Shown: piece by piece, positions 16,974-26,307 of the stretch | Position numbering within the stretch: position 1 is the first letter of the stretch | How the letters are laid out: every line of letters starts with the position of its first letter | NCBI RefSeq assembly: GCF_022427965.1 | Contig: NZ_JAKTTI010000013.1 | Span: forward strand, 29,348-93,347 | Source: Fredinandcohnia quinoae | GTDB taxonomy: Bacteria; Bacillota; Bacilli; Bacillales; Bacillaceae_L | Length of the DNA stretch: 64,000 nucleotides | Direction of reading: 5' to 3' | Made by a program: the position numbers and the translations under genes | Notes under the pieces: model-generated | The model's database searches: none | What the model was told of the DNA's origin: nothing | Seen by the model: the letters and a program-made list of their open reading frames with translations, nothing else

Positions 16974-18350
16974 CTACAAGACTACCCCATTTTCTATTAA
17001 AATGGCTTTTAATTTATTGATGTCGATGTCTTTTGGTGCTACATTGTTTGTAATTGAAAGTGCTGCGGCGGTTCCAGCTGCTTGTCCTGTTGCCATTGCG
17101 CTAGGAGTTAGTCTTGTTGTAGCCAGTGCCTCGTGTGTAGTTGAGATACATCTCCCAGCCACTAATAAATTTTCAATTTGTTTAGGCACAAGGCTTCTAT
17201 ATGGAATACCGTAGCTTCCATCTCCTTCAATGTCGTTTGCCTGAACGCCTTTACCAGTTGGGTCATGTATGTCAATTGGGTAGCCACTAAGTGCAATGGT
17301 ATCCTCAAACTTTTTACCGGCAACAACATCCTCAATGGTAAGCGCATATTGCCCATCAATTCGCCTTGTTTCACGGATACCAATTTGTGTTCCTACGGCA
17401 GATATGGTCGCCTGTTCAAACCCTGGAATTTTCTTTTGTAAAAATTCCGCCATCATCATGACTTGCTTTCTGCCTTCTTTTTCCCCTTCAGATAAATCAA
17501 ACACATCTGTTCCATCTAATCCCTGCACACGTGTACAATTGACTAGCACCTCATCTGTTTCAGGACCTGCAAAAAAGAGAACCTGGTCACGGTTAATTGG
17601 TACACCTGATTCATTCCATTCCTTATAAAAACCTTGAACACCTGTTAACGGTAATTCATCTAATTCATCAATCGGTGTTTTTTTATAAAAATTACTTGGA
17701 TTGGCTTTCATTTCTTCTTTTACCTTTGAAAGGTCTACACCTCTCATCCGGAACTTCATTGTCATCGGCTGTGTTTTATGATCACTATCGCGCCCCTTTA
17801 AGCAAGGCGCTCCTGATAAATAGGCGATATCGGCATCCCCTGTCGTGTCGACAAACCGCTTTGCAGACACGTTAATTGGACCTGACTTTGTTGTTAGATT
17901 AATAGAGGTAATCATATTTCCTTCAACCTCAACCCTATCTACAAAACTATGAACAAGAACCTCTACACCGGCCTCTTCCAGCATTTCTAAAGCCAATAGC
18001 TTATATTTTTCAGGATGATACGGGGTAAGTGTATTCGTAAAGCCAACCGTATCACGCAAATGCCCTGGTGAACCGTCTCTTTCCATTAATCGCTCAACAA
18101 TCTCTTGTGCGATTCCTTTAATCACTTGCTTACCGGACTCCGTATGAAAGGTCATCCAAGGATAGACAAGTGCTACCGTGGACATTCCTCCTAAAAAACC
18201 GTACCTTTCAATTAGTAGTGTTTTTGCCCCTGCTCTACCTGAAGCAATCGCTGCATTGATGCCTGCAGGCCCTCCTCCTACGACCACAACATCAAAATCT
18301 AGTTCTCTCTTCAAAATAGACACATCCTTTTTTAATTTTAGCGTGCTCAT
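16974..18350 (-). CDS. FAD-dependent oxidoreductase (FAD_oxidored family)
   Basis: 458 residues. FDVVVVGGGPAGINAAIASGRAG is the Rossmann FAD-binding start (split here: VVVVGGGPAGINAA then IASGRAG), followed by TLLIERYGFLGGMST, VDTTGDADIAYLSGAP and the C-terminal LVAGRCISTTHEALATTRLTPSAMATGQAAGTAAAL that closes the FAD site. This is the FAD_oxidored (PF12831) family often found in carbohydrate loci; its substrate is unknown. It is the last gene of the sugar-type ABC operon, 12 bases after the permease stop, so it may oxidise the imported compound. The ATG has only AAGGA abutting it, so the start is a little uncertain. Confidence 0.85.
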   Translation of the reverse strand: MSTLKLKKDVSILKRELDFDVVVVGGGPAGINAAIASGRAGAKTLLIERYGFLGGMSTVALVYPWMTFHTESGKQVIKGIAQEIVERLMERDGSPGHLRDTVGFTNTLTPYHPEKYKLLALEMLEEAGVEVLVHSFVDRVEVEGNMITSINLTTKSGPINVSAKRFVDTTGDADIAYLSGAPCLKGRDSDHKTQPMTMKFRMRGVDLSKVKEEMKANPSNFYKKTPIDELDELPLTGVQGFYKEWNESGVPINRDQVLFFAGPETDEVLVNCTRVQGLDGTDVFDLSEGEKEGRKQVMMMAEFLQKKIPGFEQATISAVGTQIGIRETRRIDGQYALTIEDVVAGKKFEDTIALSGYPIDIHDPTGKGVQANDIEGDGSYGIPYRSLVPKQIENLLVAGRCISTTHEALATTRLTPSAMATGQAAGTAAALSITNNVAPKDIDINKLKAILIENGVVL

Positions 18351-18362
18351 TCCTTACTAATA

Positions 18363-19199
18363 TTACTTTCCACCAGTCATTGCAACGCCTTCAATAAATT
18401 GCTTTTGAGCAAAGAAAAAGACGATTAACAATGGTAATGTTGCCATAACGGATGCACTCATGAGAAGCTCCCATTTTGTCCCAACCTCATCTGTAAATAA
18501 TGCTAATGCCAAAGGCAATGTCATCAATTCCTTGGTGTTAATGTAAATGAGTGGTTCATAAAACTCATTCCAGCTTGTCAAAAATGTAAAAATTGTCAGC
18601 GTTGCAATCGCTGGTTTTGCTAATGGTAGCATGATGTTCCAATATATACGGAAATAAGAGCAACCATCCAATTTTGCTGCCTCTTCAAGTTCTTTTGGTA
18701 CTAAAAGGAAGAATTGTCGCATGACAAAAACTCCGAATACTCCAGCTGGTCCTAGAATTGGAATTGCAATTAATGGAACATGCGTATTAATCAATCCCAA
18801 ATCTCTCATAAATAAGAAAAGGGGAATGGTAATTACCTCAACAGGTATCATCATCGTACTTAACAGACACAAAAAGAGAAATGAACTCCCCTTAAATTTC
18901 AACTTTGCAAAAGCATATCCTGCTAATGAACCGAAGAAAATTGTGCCGATCGTGACCAAGATTCCAATGTACAAACTATTAAAATAGAATAGATGAAATG
19001 GAGTCGATTCCAGCACCTGCAAATAGTTTTCCCACTTAAATGGTTCTGGGATTAACTGAAAAACAAATATTTTCGTTGAATCCTTAAATGACGTATTGAT
19101 CATCCATAGAAATGGGACAATCATGATAAGTGATATGATCGTTAATACTCCATAAAATGCTATTTTAGTAAAAAGACCGTTTTTCTGTTTATTCTTCAT
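18363..19199 (-). CDS. Carbohydrate ABC transporter permease (MalG/UgpE type)
   Basis: 278 residues with six membrane segments. It has the N-terminal MIVPFLWMINTSFKD and the EAA loop KELEEAAKLDGCSYFRIYWNIMLPLAKPAI. ATG 19199 follows GAGGTGGG; the longer frame to 19223 has no site. Its start overlaps the end of the partner permease by 11 bases. Confidence 0.93.
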   Translation of the reverse strand: MKNKQKNGLFTKIAFYGVLTIISLIMIVPFLWMINTSFKDSTKIFVFQLIPEPFKWENYLQVLESTPFHLFYFNSLYIGILVTIGTIFFGSLAGYAFAKLKFKGSSFLFLCLLSTMMIPVEVITIPLFLFMRDLGLINTHVPLIAIPILGPAGVFGVFVMRQFFLLVPKELEEAAKLDGCSYFRIYWNIMLPLAKPAIATLTIFTFLTSWNEFYEPLIYINTKELMTLPLALALFTDEVGTKWELLMSASVMATLPLLIVFFFAQKQFIEGVAMTGGK

Positions 19200-20127
19200 G
19201 GAATACCCACCTCTTTCTTGCAACCCATTGGATGAGTGTAAAGAATAAAATGATTATAAATAATACGAGTGCAATCGCTGACGCATAACCAAAGTCAAAC
19301 AGTCTAAAAGCATTTTCCCATATATAGTAGACTAATACCTTAGTATGATTGCCTGGTCCTCCATTGGTCATCACATAGATTTGACCGAATACCTTCATTG
19401 ACCCAATGACCGTTAAAATTAACGTTAAAAAGACCGTAGGTGTAATCATTGGTAATGTAACATGCCAGAATTGCTTTCCTTTATTCGCCCCATCTAAATA
19501 TGAAGCTTCATATAAGTTTTTATCAACCTGCTGTAATGCCGCCAAGAATAAAACCATATTTAGGCCGACATTTTTCAAAGCGCTAACAACGACAACGGCT
19601 CCCATTGCTAAATTTGGATCATATAACCAAGCAGGGCCATCAATTCCAAAAACGGCCAGAATTTGGTTAATAAAACCTTCCTCTGTACCAAACATATACT
19701 TCCAAATAATTGACCAAACGACAATCGAAGTCATGACCGGTATAAAAATTGCCGTTCTAAAGAGGCCGATTCCTGGAAGATTACGCTGTAGTAGAAGAGC
19801 TAATAATAAGGCCAATACAATATTAATTGGAACAAGTCCAGCTGTGAAAAGAAGCGTATTTTTTAATACAACCCAGAAGTCAGGATCATTGACTAACCGC
19901 TCATAGTTTTCCACCCCAATAAAATTAGGATCCCCAAGAAGCTGCCAATCTGTAAAACTAATATAAAGGGAATAGACTAAAGGGAATAACATGACTAAGA
20001 GGAAGCCAAGTACCATTGGACTAACAAATAAATATCCGTAAAATGATTCGCTCCCTAAAAACCTTCGTCGCCTTTTGACACCTTTTTTCGGTAGGCTCTT
20101 CATTGTTTGTATGTTTGTTTCCAACAC
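19189..20127 (-). CDS. Carbohydrate ABC transporter permease (MalF/UgpA type)
   Basis: 312 residues. A basic N-terminal arm (KKGVKRRRRF) is followed by six membrane segments, FTDWQLLGDPNFIGVENYERL, and the EAA loop LYEASYLDGANKGKQFWHVTLPMITP. The start is GTG with GGAGG five bases upstream. It pairs with the MalG-type permease. No ATPase gene is nearby, so a shared MsmX-type ATPase elsewhere would be needed, as in many Bacillus sugar importers (family knowledge). Confidence 0.93.
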   Translation of the reverse strand: MLETNIQTMKSLPKKGVKRRRRFLGSESFYGYLFVSPMVLGFLLVMLFPLVYSLYISFTDWQLLGDPNFIGVENYERLVNDPDFWVVLKNTLLFTAGLVPINIVLALLLALLLQRNLPGIGLFRTAIFIPVMTSIVVWSIIWKYMFGTEEGFINQILAVFGIDGPAWLYDPNLAMGAVVVVSALKNVGLNMVLFLAALQQVDKNLYEASYLDGANKGKQFWHVTLPMITPTVFLTLILTVIGSMKVFGQIYVMTNGGPGNHTKVLVYYIWENAFRLFDFGYASAIALVLFIIILFFTLIQWVARKRWVFHEE

Positions 20128-20138
20128 TCCTACCTCCT

Positions 20139-20831
20139 CTACAATGTGTCAATTGCATTTCTAAATGATGAAATGGTTTTAACGATACTTGCTTCACTTT
20201 TCCCGATGACAATTGCCCCGAGCATAACTGCCTTAACTCCTGCCTTATGAAGTAAGGGAATATCAGTAGCTACTAGCTTTCTTTGGGATGGAACAAGAAC
20301 TGGAACATCGACATTTTGGACGAGGGAGTTATAAGCAAGTACGTCCTTAAACGTCAACGGCATTCCGTATTCTTCACCTGGAATAATTGACGCTTCAAGT
20401 GCTGAAACACCTAAATGCTTTACATTTCCTAATTGACCTTTGTCATACTCACTCGTAATTGCAAATGTCTTCTCAATCCCGTCAAGTGCTAGCATCCAGC
20501 TCGGCTTATGATGAGCATAAATAGAGTAAAAATTGAAGCCGATTTTGAGCAGTTGTTCCATTTCAGTTTCTTTTATATCTTCAAATGAGCCACTTGGAAC
20601 AATACCAAGTGGTCCAGAAAATTCATCCCTAATCTTGCAAAAGACCTCTTCATAGGACTCAACCGAAGCAAAACGATTTCCGGATGCTCGATGTTCGACA
20701 TTTACATGCAATTTGACAGCATCGACTCCCGCATGAATTGCTGCCTTTGCTAAGTCTAGTCGATTTTCTGGTAAACTCACAATTAATGTCAGCTTATTTT
20801 CTAGTAGATTTTGTTTTAATGATGCGGTCAC
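20139..20831 (-). CDS. TIM-barrel protein of unknown function in the sugar-transport operon
   Basis: 230 residues. The alternating strand-helix pattern (LTLIVSLPE, AIHAGVDAVKLHV, GPLGIVPSGSFED, GFNFYSIYAHH, VPVLVPSQRKL, VKAVMLGAIVIGKSEASI) is that of a beta/alpha-barrel with a phosphate-binding-like C-terminal part. KLHVNVEHRASG has a cluster of His residues. I cannot place it in a named family. GTG 20831 has AGGGG eight bases upstream; the GTG three codons earlier abuts it. It lies between the binding-protein and permease genes and probably acts on the imported compound. Confidence 0.7.
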   Translation of the reverse strand: MTASLKQNLLENKLTLIVSLPENRLDLAKAAIHAGVDAVKLHVNVEHRASGNRFASVESYEEVFCKIRDEFSGPLGIVPSGSFEDIKETEMEQLLKIGFNFYSIYAHHKPSWMLALDGIEKTFAITSEYDKGQLGNVKHLGVSALEASIIPGEEYGMPLTFKDVLAYNSLVQNVDVPVLVPSQRKLVATDIPLLHKAGVKAVMLGAIVIGKSEASIVKTISSFRNAIDTL

Positions 20832-20892
20832 ATGATTCACCCCTAATCAAATGCGCCTTGGCGAATTTGCCCCTAGTTTTTTTCAAAAGGTA

Positions 20893-20922
20893 AGCGGTTA
20901 AGCCTGTTTCAGGTTAACCGCT
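20893..20922 (-). terminator. Attenuating hairpin after the binding-protein gene
   Basis: On the minus strand AGCGGTTAACCTG pairs with CAGGCTTAACCGCT around AAA, followed by TACCTTTTG. It is expected to lower expression of the downstream transport genes relative to the binding protein. Confidence 0.65.
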
Positions 20923-20932
20923 ACCCTATTCT

Positions 20933-22219
20933 TTATTTCATCAATGGATCTATTTTCTCTTCCATCCCTTTTAAAATTTCCTCTGGTTTCTTCAATTGTC
21001 CAAATAATTCATCAAAGCCAAATTGAATTGCGTTGTCAATTTTTTGCCAATTTTTATGCCCAGCTTGAAGTCTGGCATTATCCATTTCATCTATTACTGC
21101 TCTTTGAATGCTCTCAACCGGCGGATTGTTTGGTTGATTAACAAATTCATCTGAGCTTAGTACCGACTCACGTGGAGGTACGAAGAAAGTAGACGTTGCT
21201 GTAATGCCTTCTTGACTTGTAAAGAATTTTAGAAGTTCCTTTGCTTCCTCTGGGTGCTTAGATCCTTTGAATAATCCATAGCCCGCTTGACCTAGCATCG
21301 GATATCTACCTTCAGGGCCCTCTGGAAGAGGAGCAATATCCCATTCAAAATCTTGTACATTACGTGCAGCAGATACATAACTGTATACATCAAAGAACAT
21401 TCCAATTTTTCCAGATTCAAAGCTTACTTGTTCACCCGCTTTTGGATGTGATGAATCTTTGAACATCATGCGATCAAGCATTTTTAAGGATTCTACACCT
21501 TCAGGGCTATTCCAAGTAAACTCGGTTTGATCCTTATTAAATAAATCCCCACCGTAGCCCCAAGTATGTGATAACAATGCAATCCACGTATTCCAGTCAC
21601 GGAAGAAGTTGGCACCATAGACTCCATCTGAAGAGATGGCTTTTGCTGATTTTTCAAATTGCTCCCAATTCCAAGTTCCTGCTGCTACATGTTCATTTGG
21701 TGTCTTCTCCCCAGCTTTTACAAACAGGTCTTTGTTATAAAACATTACCATTGGAGGAGTTGAGAACGGAATTCCTAATAATTTATCATCCTTCTCAAAC
21801 AATTCTAAGGTAGACGGGAAAAAGTCATCCATGTTATACTCTGCGTCATCTTTAAAAGAAGTAACATCATCTAACAAGTCATTGTCCATAAATTGAGGCA
21901 CCATACGCTCTGCAACCCATCCAACATCAGGCAACTCTCTACCAGCAGCTAAAACTGTAATTTTTTGCTGATAATCTGGAAATGGAACGCTTTCCATTTT
22001 CACTTTAATGTTTGGATGCTTTTCATTAAACTTTGCAATTAACTTGTTGTACACTTCTTGGTGTGCCTCACTTCCCCACATCATGAAGGTCAACTCAACC
22101 TTTTTATCTTTGTCCGTTGAGCCTTTATCCTTTGATCCCGAATCAGCATCCTTGCTGCTACACGCTGCTGAAAACGCTATCAATAGGATGGCTAAAAAAA
22201 TAATTCCAAGCTTTTTCAT
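20933..22219 (-). CDS. Carbohydrate ABC transporter substrate-binding lipoprotein
   Basis: 428 residues. The signal peptide ends at the lipobox FSAACSSKD. SBP_bac_1 features are ELTFMMWGSEAHQEVYNKLIAKF (two parts), KVKMESVPFPDYQQKI, VGWVAERMVPQFM and the C-terminal QEGITATSTFFVPPRESVLSS. It presents a sugar or related compound to the two permeases encoded downstream. GGAGGG lies about ten bases before the ATG. The YesN/YesM-type two-component genes lie just upstream on the same strand and probably control it. Confidence 0.92.
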   Translation of the reverse strand: MKKLGIIFLAILLIAFSAACSSKDADSGSKDKGSTDKDKKVELTFMMWGSEAHQEVYNKLIAKFNEKHPNIKVKMESVPFPDYQQKITVLAAGRELPDVGWVAERMVPQFMDNDLLDDVTSFKDDAEYNMDDFFPSTLELFEKDDKLLGIPFSTPPMVMFYNKDLFVKAGEKTPNEHVAAGTWNWEQFEKSAKAISSDGVYGANFFRDWNTWIALLSHTWGYGGDLFNKDQTEFTWNSPEGVESLKMLDRMMFKDSSHPKAGEQVSFESGKIGMFFDVYSYVSAARNVQDFEWDIAPLPEGPEGRYPMLGQAGYGLFKGSKHPEEAKELLKFFTSQEGITATSTFFVPPRESVLSSDEFVNQPNNPPVESIQRAVIDEMDNARLQAGHKNWQKIDNAIQFGFDELFGQLKKPEEILKGMEEKIDPLMK

Positions 22220-22322
22220 TGTTTGTAATCCCTCCCTTTGTTTTTTATTCTAATGAAAAAGCCTAGTTAAAAATATCCTCTCAAAACGAGATATGGTTCG
22301 TTAATCATATATATTAAGAATG

Positions 22323-23024
22323 TTAAGATAATTTACGGAATTGTACAGGTGTCATTCCTATCTCCTGCTTAAAGATGGTCATAAAGTGTTTTGGACTTTT
22401 ATAGCCCGATAGCCTGGCAACCTCATAAACTTTTAAAGTAGTATCCTTTAATAATTTTTTTGCGCGCTTGAGACGTACTTCGGTGATATATTCTGTAAAC
22501 GTCTGATCAAGCTCAGATTTAAATAAATGTCCAACATACTGCGGGTTTAGATAGACGTATTCGGCAATATGCTTTAACGTAATTTCATGACTGAGGTGAT
22601 CGTCAATGTACTGTAGAATTCTTTGAAATTGCTTCGAGGTTTCAGTCATTTCAATTGTTGGTTCCTTAAAAATCCTAGAAATCGTCTCCGATAGCTCAAT
22701 TCGATTAATTGGTTTTAAAAGATAATCGGTAATCCCATATCGCAAAGCTGTTCTCGCGTATTCAAAGTCACTATGCCCACTTAAAATAATGATAGGAACC
22801 TCTTCAGAAACCTGTCTAACCTTTGATGTAAATGTAAGTCCATCCATGCTCCCCATTCGAATATCAGTGATAATTAAATGTGGCATGTGCTGGTGAACCA
22901 TTGAGATTCCCTCTTCACCACTTTTGGCTTCGACCACCTGAAATCCACCAATTACTTGCTCTAATAAAACCTTAAGACCTTGTCTAATAATGCCTTCATC
23001 TTCAACAACTAATATCTCCTTCAA
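22323..23024 (-). CDS. Response regulator with AraC-type DNA-binding domain (YesN family)
   Basis: 233 residues. The receiver domain (1-120) has the acidic pair VVEDEG, the phospho-acceptor Asp in LIITDIRMGSMDG, Thr/Ser in IIILSGHSD and Lys in DYLLKPI. The C-terminal two HTH motifs of AraC type are at about 140-233 (ITLKHIAEYVYLNPQYVGHLFK and YEVARLSGYKSPKHFMTIFK, each spanning one HTH). It starts at TTG with GGAGG nine bases upstream. It would normally be phosphorylated by the adjacent kinase to activate the ABC importer operon. Confidence 0.93.
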   Translation of the reverse strand: MKEILVVEDEGIIRQGLKVLLEQVIGGFQVVEAKSGEEGISMVHQHMPHLIITDIRMGSMDGLTFTSKVRQVSEEVPIIILSGHSDFEYARTALRYGITDYLLKPINRIELSETISRIFKEPTIEMTETSKQFQRILQYIDDHLSHEITLKHIAEYVYLNPQYVGHLFKSELDQTFTEYITEVRLKRAKKLLKDTTLKVYEVARLSGYKSPKHFMTIFKQEIGMTPVQFRKLS

Positions 23025-23051
23025 TTTTTCCGCCCTCCATTTTCTTGTGCT

Positions 23052-24884
23052 TCATGGTGTTATCGAAGTAAAAATCTGTAAATCTGCTTCGTCTGTTCTA
23101 TACCGAATTGGCAATGTCAGTGATACAGAAAAGCCTTTTTGTTCTTGTCCTTTAATTTTTATTCCATATTGGTTTCCGTATAAAAGTTGTATCCGTCCAT
23201 GTACATTTGATAATGCAATACCGTTATGTTTTTCCGTTGAAGAGCTTTGTTGTGTTTCAATGAGCGTTTTAAGCTTTGTTAATTGTTCCAGTGTCACACC
23301 TTGTCCATTATCAGTAATTTCGATTTTTAATAACTGATTTTCAGTATATACCTTAATCGAAATATGTCCGCCTTGTTTAAAAATTCCATGAATAATCGCA
23401 TTCTCTACAAGCGGCTGAAGAACTAGCTTGGGTAGTAATACATGTTGTGAGCCTTCCTCAATTTCTTCCCGGTACTGGAGCTCTTCTCCCATTCTTACCT
23501 TTTGAATTGCGAGATATGAATGAATAAATGCCAATTCCTCATCTAATGTTACTACCTTGGAAGAGTTATCAATTGTATATCGTAATAACCGCCCAAGTGA
23601 TGAAACCATATCAGAGACGTCAAGGTTTCCATTTGTAATCGCTAGCATATTGATTGATTCCAAAGTATTGTATAAAAAATGCGGGTTCATTTGACTTTGA
23701 AGGGCCCTGATTTCGGCATCCTTTTCTCGTAAACCTGTTTTATACACCTCTGAAACAAGACGGTCAATTTCATTAATCATATGATTAAAGCCTGTTCCCA
23801 GCTGTCCGATTTCATCATTTGAGGAAATGATAACCCTTTGTGCAAGGTTGCCCTTTTTCACATTATCCATCGCATCTCGTAAGCGATGGATTGAGCTTAC
23901 AAGTGGCTTTGAGAGAATAAGACCAAGAAGTAAGGAAACTAGCATTCCAAGAAAAATAACAAGGATAATAAGTTTTTTTACATTATTAACTTCGCTAAAG
24001 ATAGTTGAATGTGGTGTCAACATAATTGTTTTTACACCTGAATAGGATGATTGATTATAGACCATCATGTAATCGGTGCCATTAATCGGGATATTTGTAT
24101 AGTTTCTAACTTTAATTGTTTCTAACTCTGAAAGAAAGGATTGCTCAATAATTTTATCCTCTTTATTCGGGTATATGAATTGGTTATCCTGGTCCACAAT
24201 AAAAATATGACTTTTGCTGTTTGGATTACTTACAATTTCATTAATTAAGTCCTGTTTCAAATCAATTTTAATCATTCCAAGTGGCTCATAGGTCGATGGA
24301 TCCCTTATCAACCTCGCTACAGAAAAGACAGAAACATCCTTTTGGATGTAATAATTCGGTTTATGCAAAGGGAGCAATACCCATTCTCCATCTGCTTTTT
24401 TAATTTTTTTCACCCAATCATTATTCGTCTCAAACACTTTTAACATGACTGTATTTGAATCTAAATTACTAAAAATAGTCCCGTCATTCGCGAGAATATG
24501 AATCCCTTTTATCTCGTTTCTCATATGGATAAGACTCGAGATATATCTCCAAAGCTTAATCCTTTCTGACGCCGGGGGAAACGATGTACCTTCACTCGGT
24601 GCCTGGTGGCTTTTTAATATTTCCAAAACTTCCAGGTCATACAGTGGGGATAATGAAATGATTTGCATCTCCTTAATATATCGATTTAAGTTTTGATTCA
24701 TTTGATTAGCCAATTGGATTTGATATTCCTCAGTCCTTACCTGGCTAGACTTTGCAAATTGATAGTATGTAATACTTCCGAGAAGGGTAGCAGTGAGTAT
24801 AATAAGCAGAGAGAATACGAGTATTAACTAAACTCGGTATGGGAGAGAGAGTAAGTAACTTCTTATCGTATTATTGATTTTCAT
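23052..24884 (-). pseudogene. YesM-type sensor histidine kinase with an in-frame amber codon near the start
   Basis: The frame from ATG 24884 (AAGGAG upstream, 13-base spacing) reads MKINNTIRSYLLSLPYRV, then TAG at 24828-24830, then continues in the same frame as LILVFSLLIILTATLLGSIT, a normal first membrane helix. The rest is complete: an extracellular Cache-like sensor region (about 40-290), a second helix (ILVIFLGMLVSLLLGLIL), HAMP, the His box in LQSQMNPHFLYNTLESI and the ATPase box ITDNGQGVTLEQL. The only usable start after the amber is TTG 24713, which loses the first membrane helix. One base change (AAG to TAG) explains it. So the kinase is probably inactive or suppressed in this strain. 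Confidence 0.8.
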
Positions 24885-25053
24885 GATTATTGGATTTCTC
24901 CTTATGTAGTGTGATATGTATTGCATTCTACATTTTTGATTGAAATCCTTTTTGGAAGTAGTTGGTGGAGTTAAAAGATTCTCCGATTGAAGAAGATAAT
25001 ACCAACTAGAAAAAATGTTTTCTATGGCCTTCTACAAACGGAGAGCCCAAAAC

Positions 25054-25602
25054 TTATCTTAAAAAATCTTTAGCCATAAAATAGGCATAAGCCGTAAATA
25101 ATTGTGTGTTTATTTGATTTGATTTTATTGCTTCACCCATTGAATTGAAATCAATTAGTCTAACGTTAATATCTTCAGTCTCGTCCAAGTTTTGGTCATA
25201 CGCTTGAAAAGCATCTAACATAAGATATGTAATGATCTTATTTGATTGAGTAGCTGGATTAACCATGAAATCTCCTAATAAAATAGGTCTTTTCATTGAG
25301 ATATACCCTGTTTCTTCTCTTACTTCCCTAATAATCCCTTCCTCATTCGATTCATTTTCCTCAACTTTACCTGCAGGAATTTCTAGAAAGGTATCATTAC
25401 CAGCGTAACGATATTGTTCTACGAGGACAATTTGATTTTCCTTTGTAATGACGATCGCATTAACCCAATCAGAATATTCATTGACATAATAATCATCAAT
25501 GATCGAACCATTAGGAAGCTGACATGTATCCCTTCTGATATTGCCGAAAGGTGTTTTAGATACATAAATTGAATCTAAGGTTTTCCATTTTTCCACAATC
25601 AT
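25054..25602 (-). CDS. Nudix hydrolase (ADP-ribose pyrophosphatase-like)
   Basis: 182 residues. The Nudix box is GKVEENESNEEGIIREVREETG (written in parts: GKVEENE, then REVREETG with the catalytic Glu residues), preceded by YRYAGNDTFLEIPA as in ADP-ribose/NudF-type enzymes. It would hydrolyse a nucleoside diphosphate linked to another moiety. ATG 25602 is only three bases from AAGGAG; a GTG two codons later is also possible. A terminator upstream makes it a separate unit from the kinase/FHA operon. Confidence 0.88.
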   Translation of the reverse strand: MIVEKWKTLDSIYVSKTPFGNIRRDTCQLPNGSIIDDYYVNEYSDWVNAIVITKENQIVLVEQYRYAGNDTFLEIPAGKVEENESNEEGIIREVREETGYISMKRPILLGDFMVNPATQSNKIITYLMLDAFQAYDQNLDETEDINVRLIDFNSMGEAIKSNQINTQLFTAYAYFMAKDFLR

Positions 25603-25613
25603 TCTCTCCTTAA

Positions 25614-25672
25614 AAAAATGAAAAGAGTTAGCTGCATTCCTGATTCAGAATCTAGTATGCTGCATAACTCTT
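25614..25672 (-). terminator. Terminator of the Ser/Thr kinase-FHA operon
   Basis: Minus-strand AAGAGTTATGCAGCAT pairs with ATGCAGCTAACTCTT with a small bulge, followed by TTTCATTTTTTT. It closes the operon that begins at 31716. Confidence 0.8.
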
Positions 25673-25716
25673 ATTATTTCATATTCAACCATCAAAGTGC
25701 TATATAATTTCTAATA

Positions 25717-26304
25717 TTAGTCCCATTCAAAATGCTTACTACAAAAAGGGATAAATATTAATTTTGTTTTACCAATTTCAATCACATCGTACACTTGCAG
25801 CTCATCAGCCGTGATGACCTCTTCGTCATTTAAATAGACGAGTCCACGCGAATCACCTGGATAAATGCGGAAGAGGCGTTTCTTTGGGCTATAGCTAATA
25901 ATCGCATGATTTTCCCTTGAAATCGCCTCATCCCCGGAAATACAAATGTCCATCTTCTCTGATCGGCCAATAAAGTTTCGTTCACTTCGAATTTTGTAGT
26001 CCTTTCCTTTATCTGGACCTTCGACACAAACTAACCAGCCGACTACCGGGTCAATGCCAATTTCTTTACGGATGACTGCAATTGTTTTTCCATCATCATG
26101 TTGGCTAGTTGGAATTTTTGCAACAGTTTTACCTATTTCCGTACTAGCATTTGGGAAAATTGCTTGGGTTTTAGAAAGATCATCCTCAATCGTTGAACGT
26201 TTTGGCATTGTTACACCAAGATTTAAATCAATATTGACACCACAGTGTGGACATAAGCTGTGCTTTATTTCATCATAATAATGACCATTTGAACATCTCT
26301 TCAT
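25717..26304 (-). CDS. Zinc-ribbon plus FHA domain protein
   Basis: 195 residues. The N-terminus CSNGHYYDEIKHSLCPHC is a CxxxHx(n)CxxC zinc-ribbon-like start. The middle (about 30-85) is low-complexity with Thr-rich repeats (TQAIF, STEIGKTVAKIPTSQ, KTIAVI), likely phosphorylation sites. The C-terminal FHA domain (about 95-185) shows NFIGRSEK, ISRENHAII and LVYLNDEEV, the phosphothreonine-binding loops. It starts three bases after the kinase gene and is probably its substrate or adaptor; the partner is inferred from the operon. Confidence 0.85.
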   Translation of the reverse strand: MKRCSNGHYYDEIKHSLCPHCGVNIDLNLGVTMPKRSTIEDDLSKTQAIFPNASTEIGKTVAKIPTSQHDDGKTIAVIRKEIGIDPVVGWLVCVEGPDKGKDYKIRSERNFIGRSEKMDICISGDEAISRENHAIISYSPKKRLFRIYPGDSRGLVYLNDEEVITADELQVYDVIEIGKTKLIFIPFCSKHFEWD

Positions 26305-26307
26305 GAC

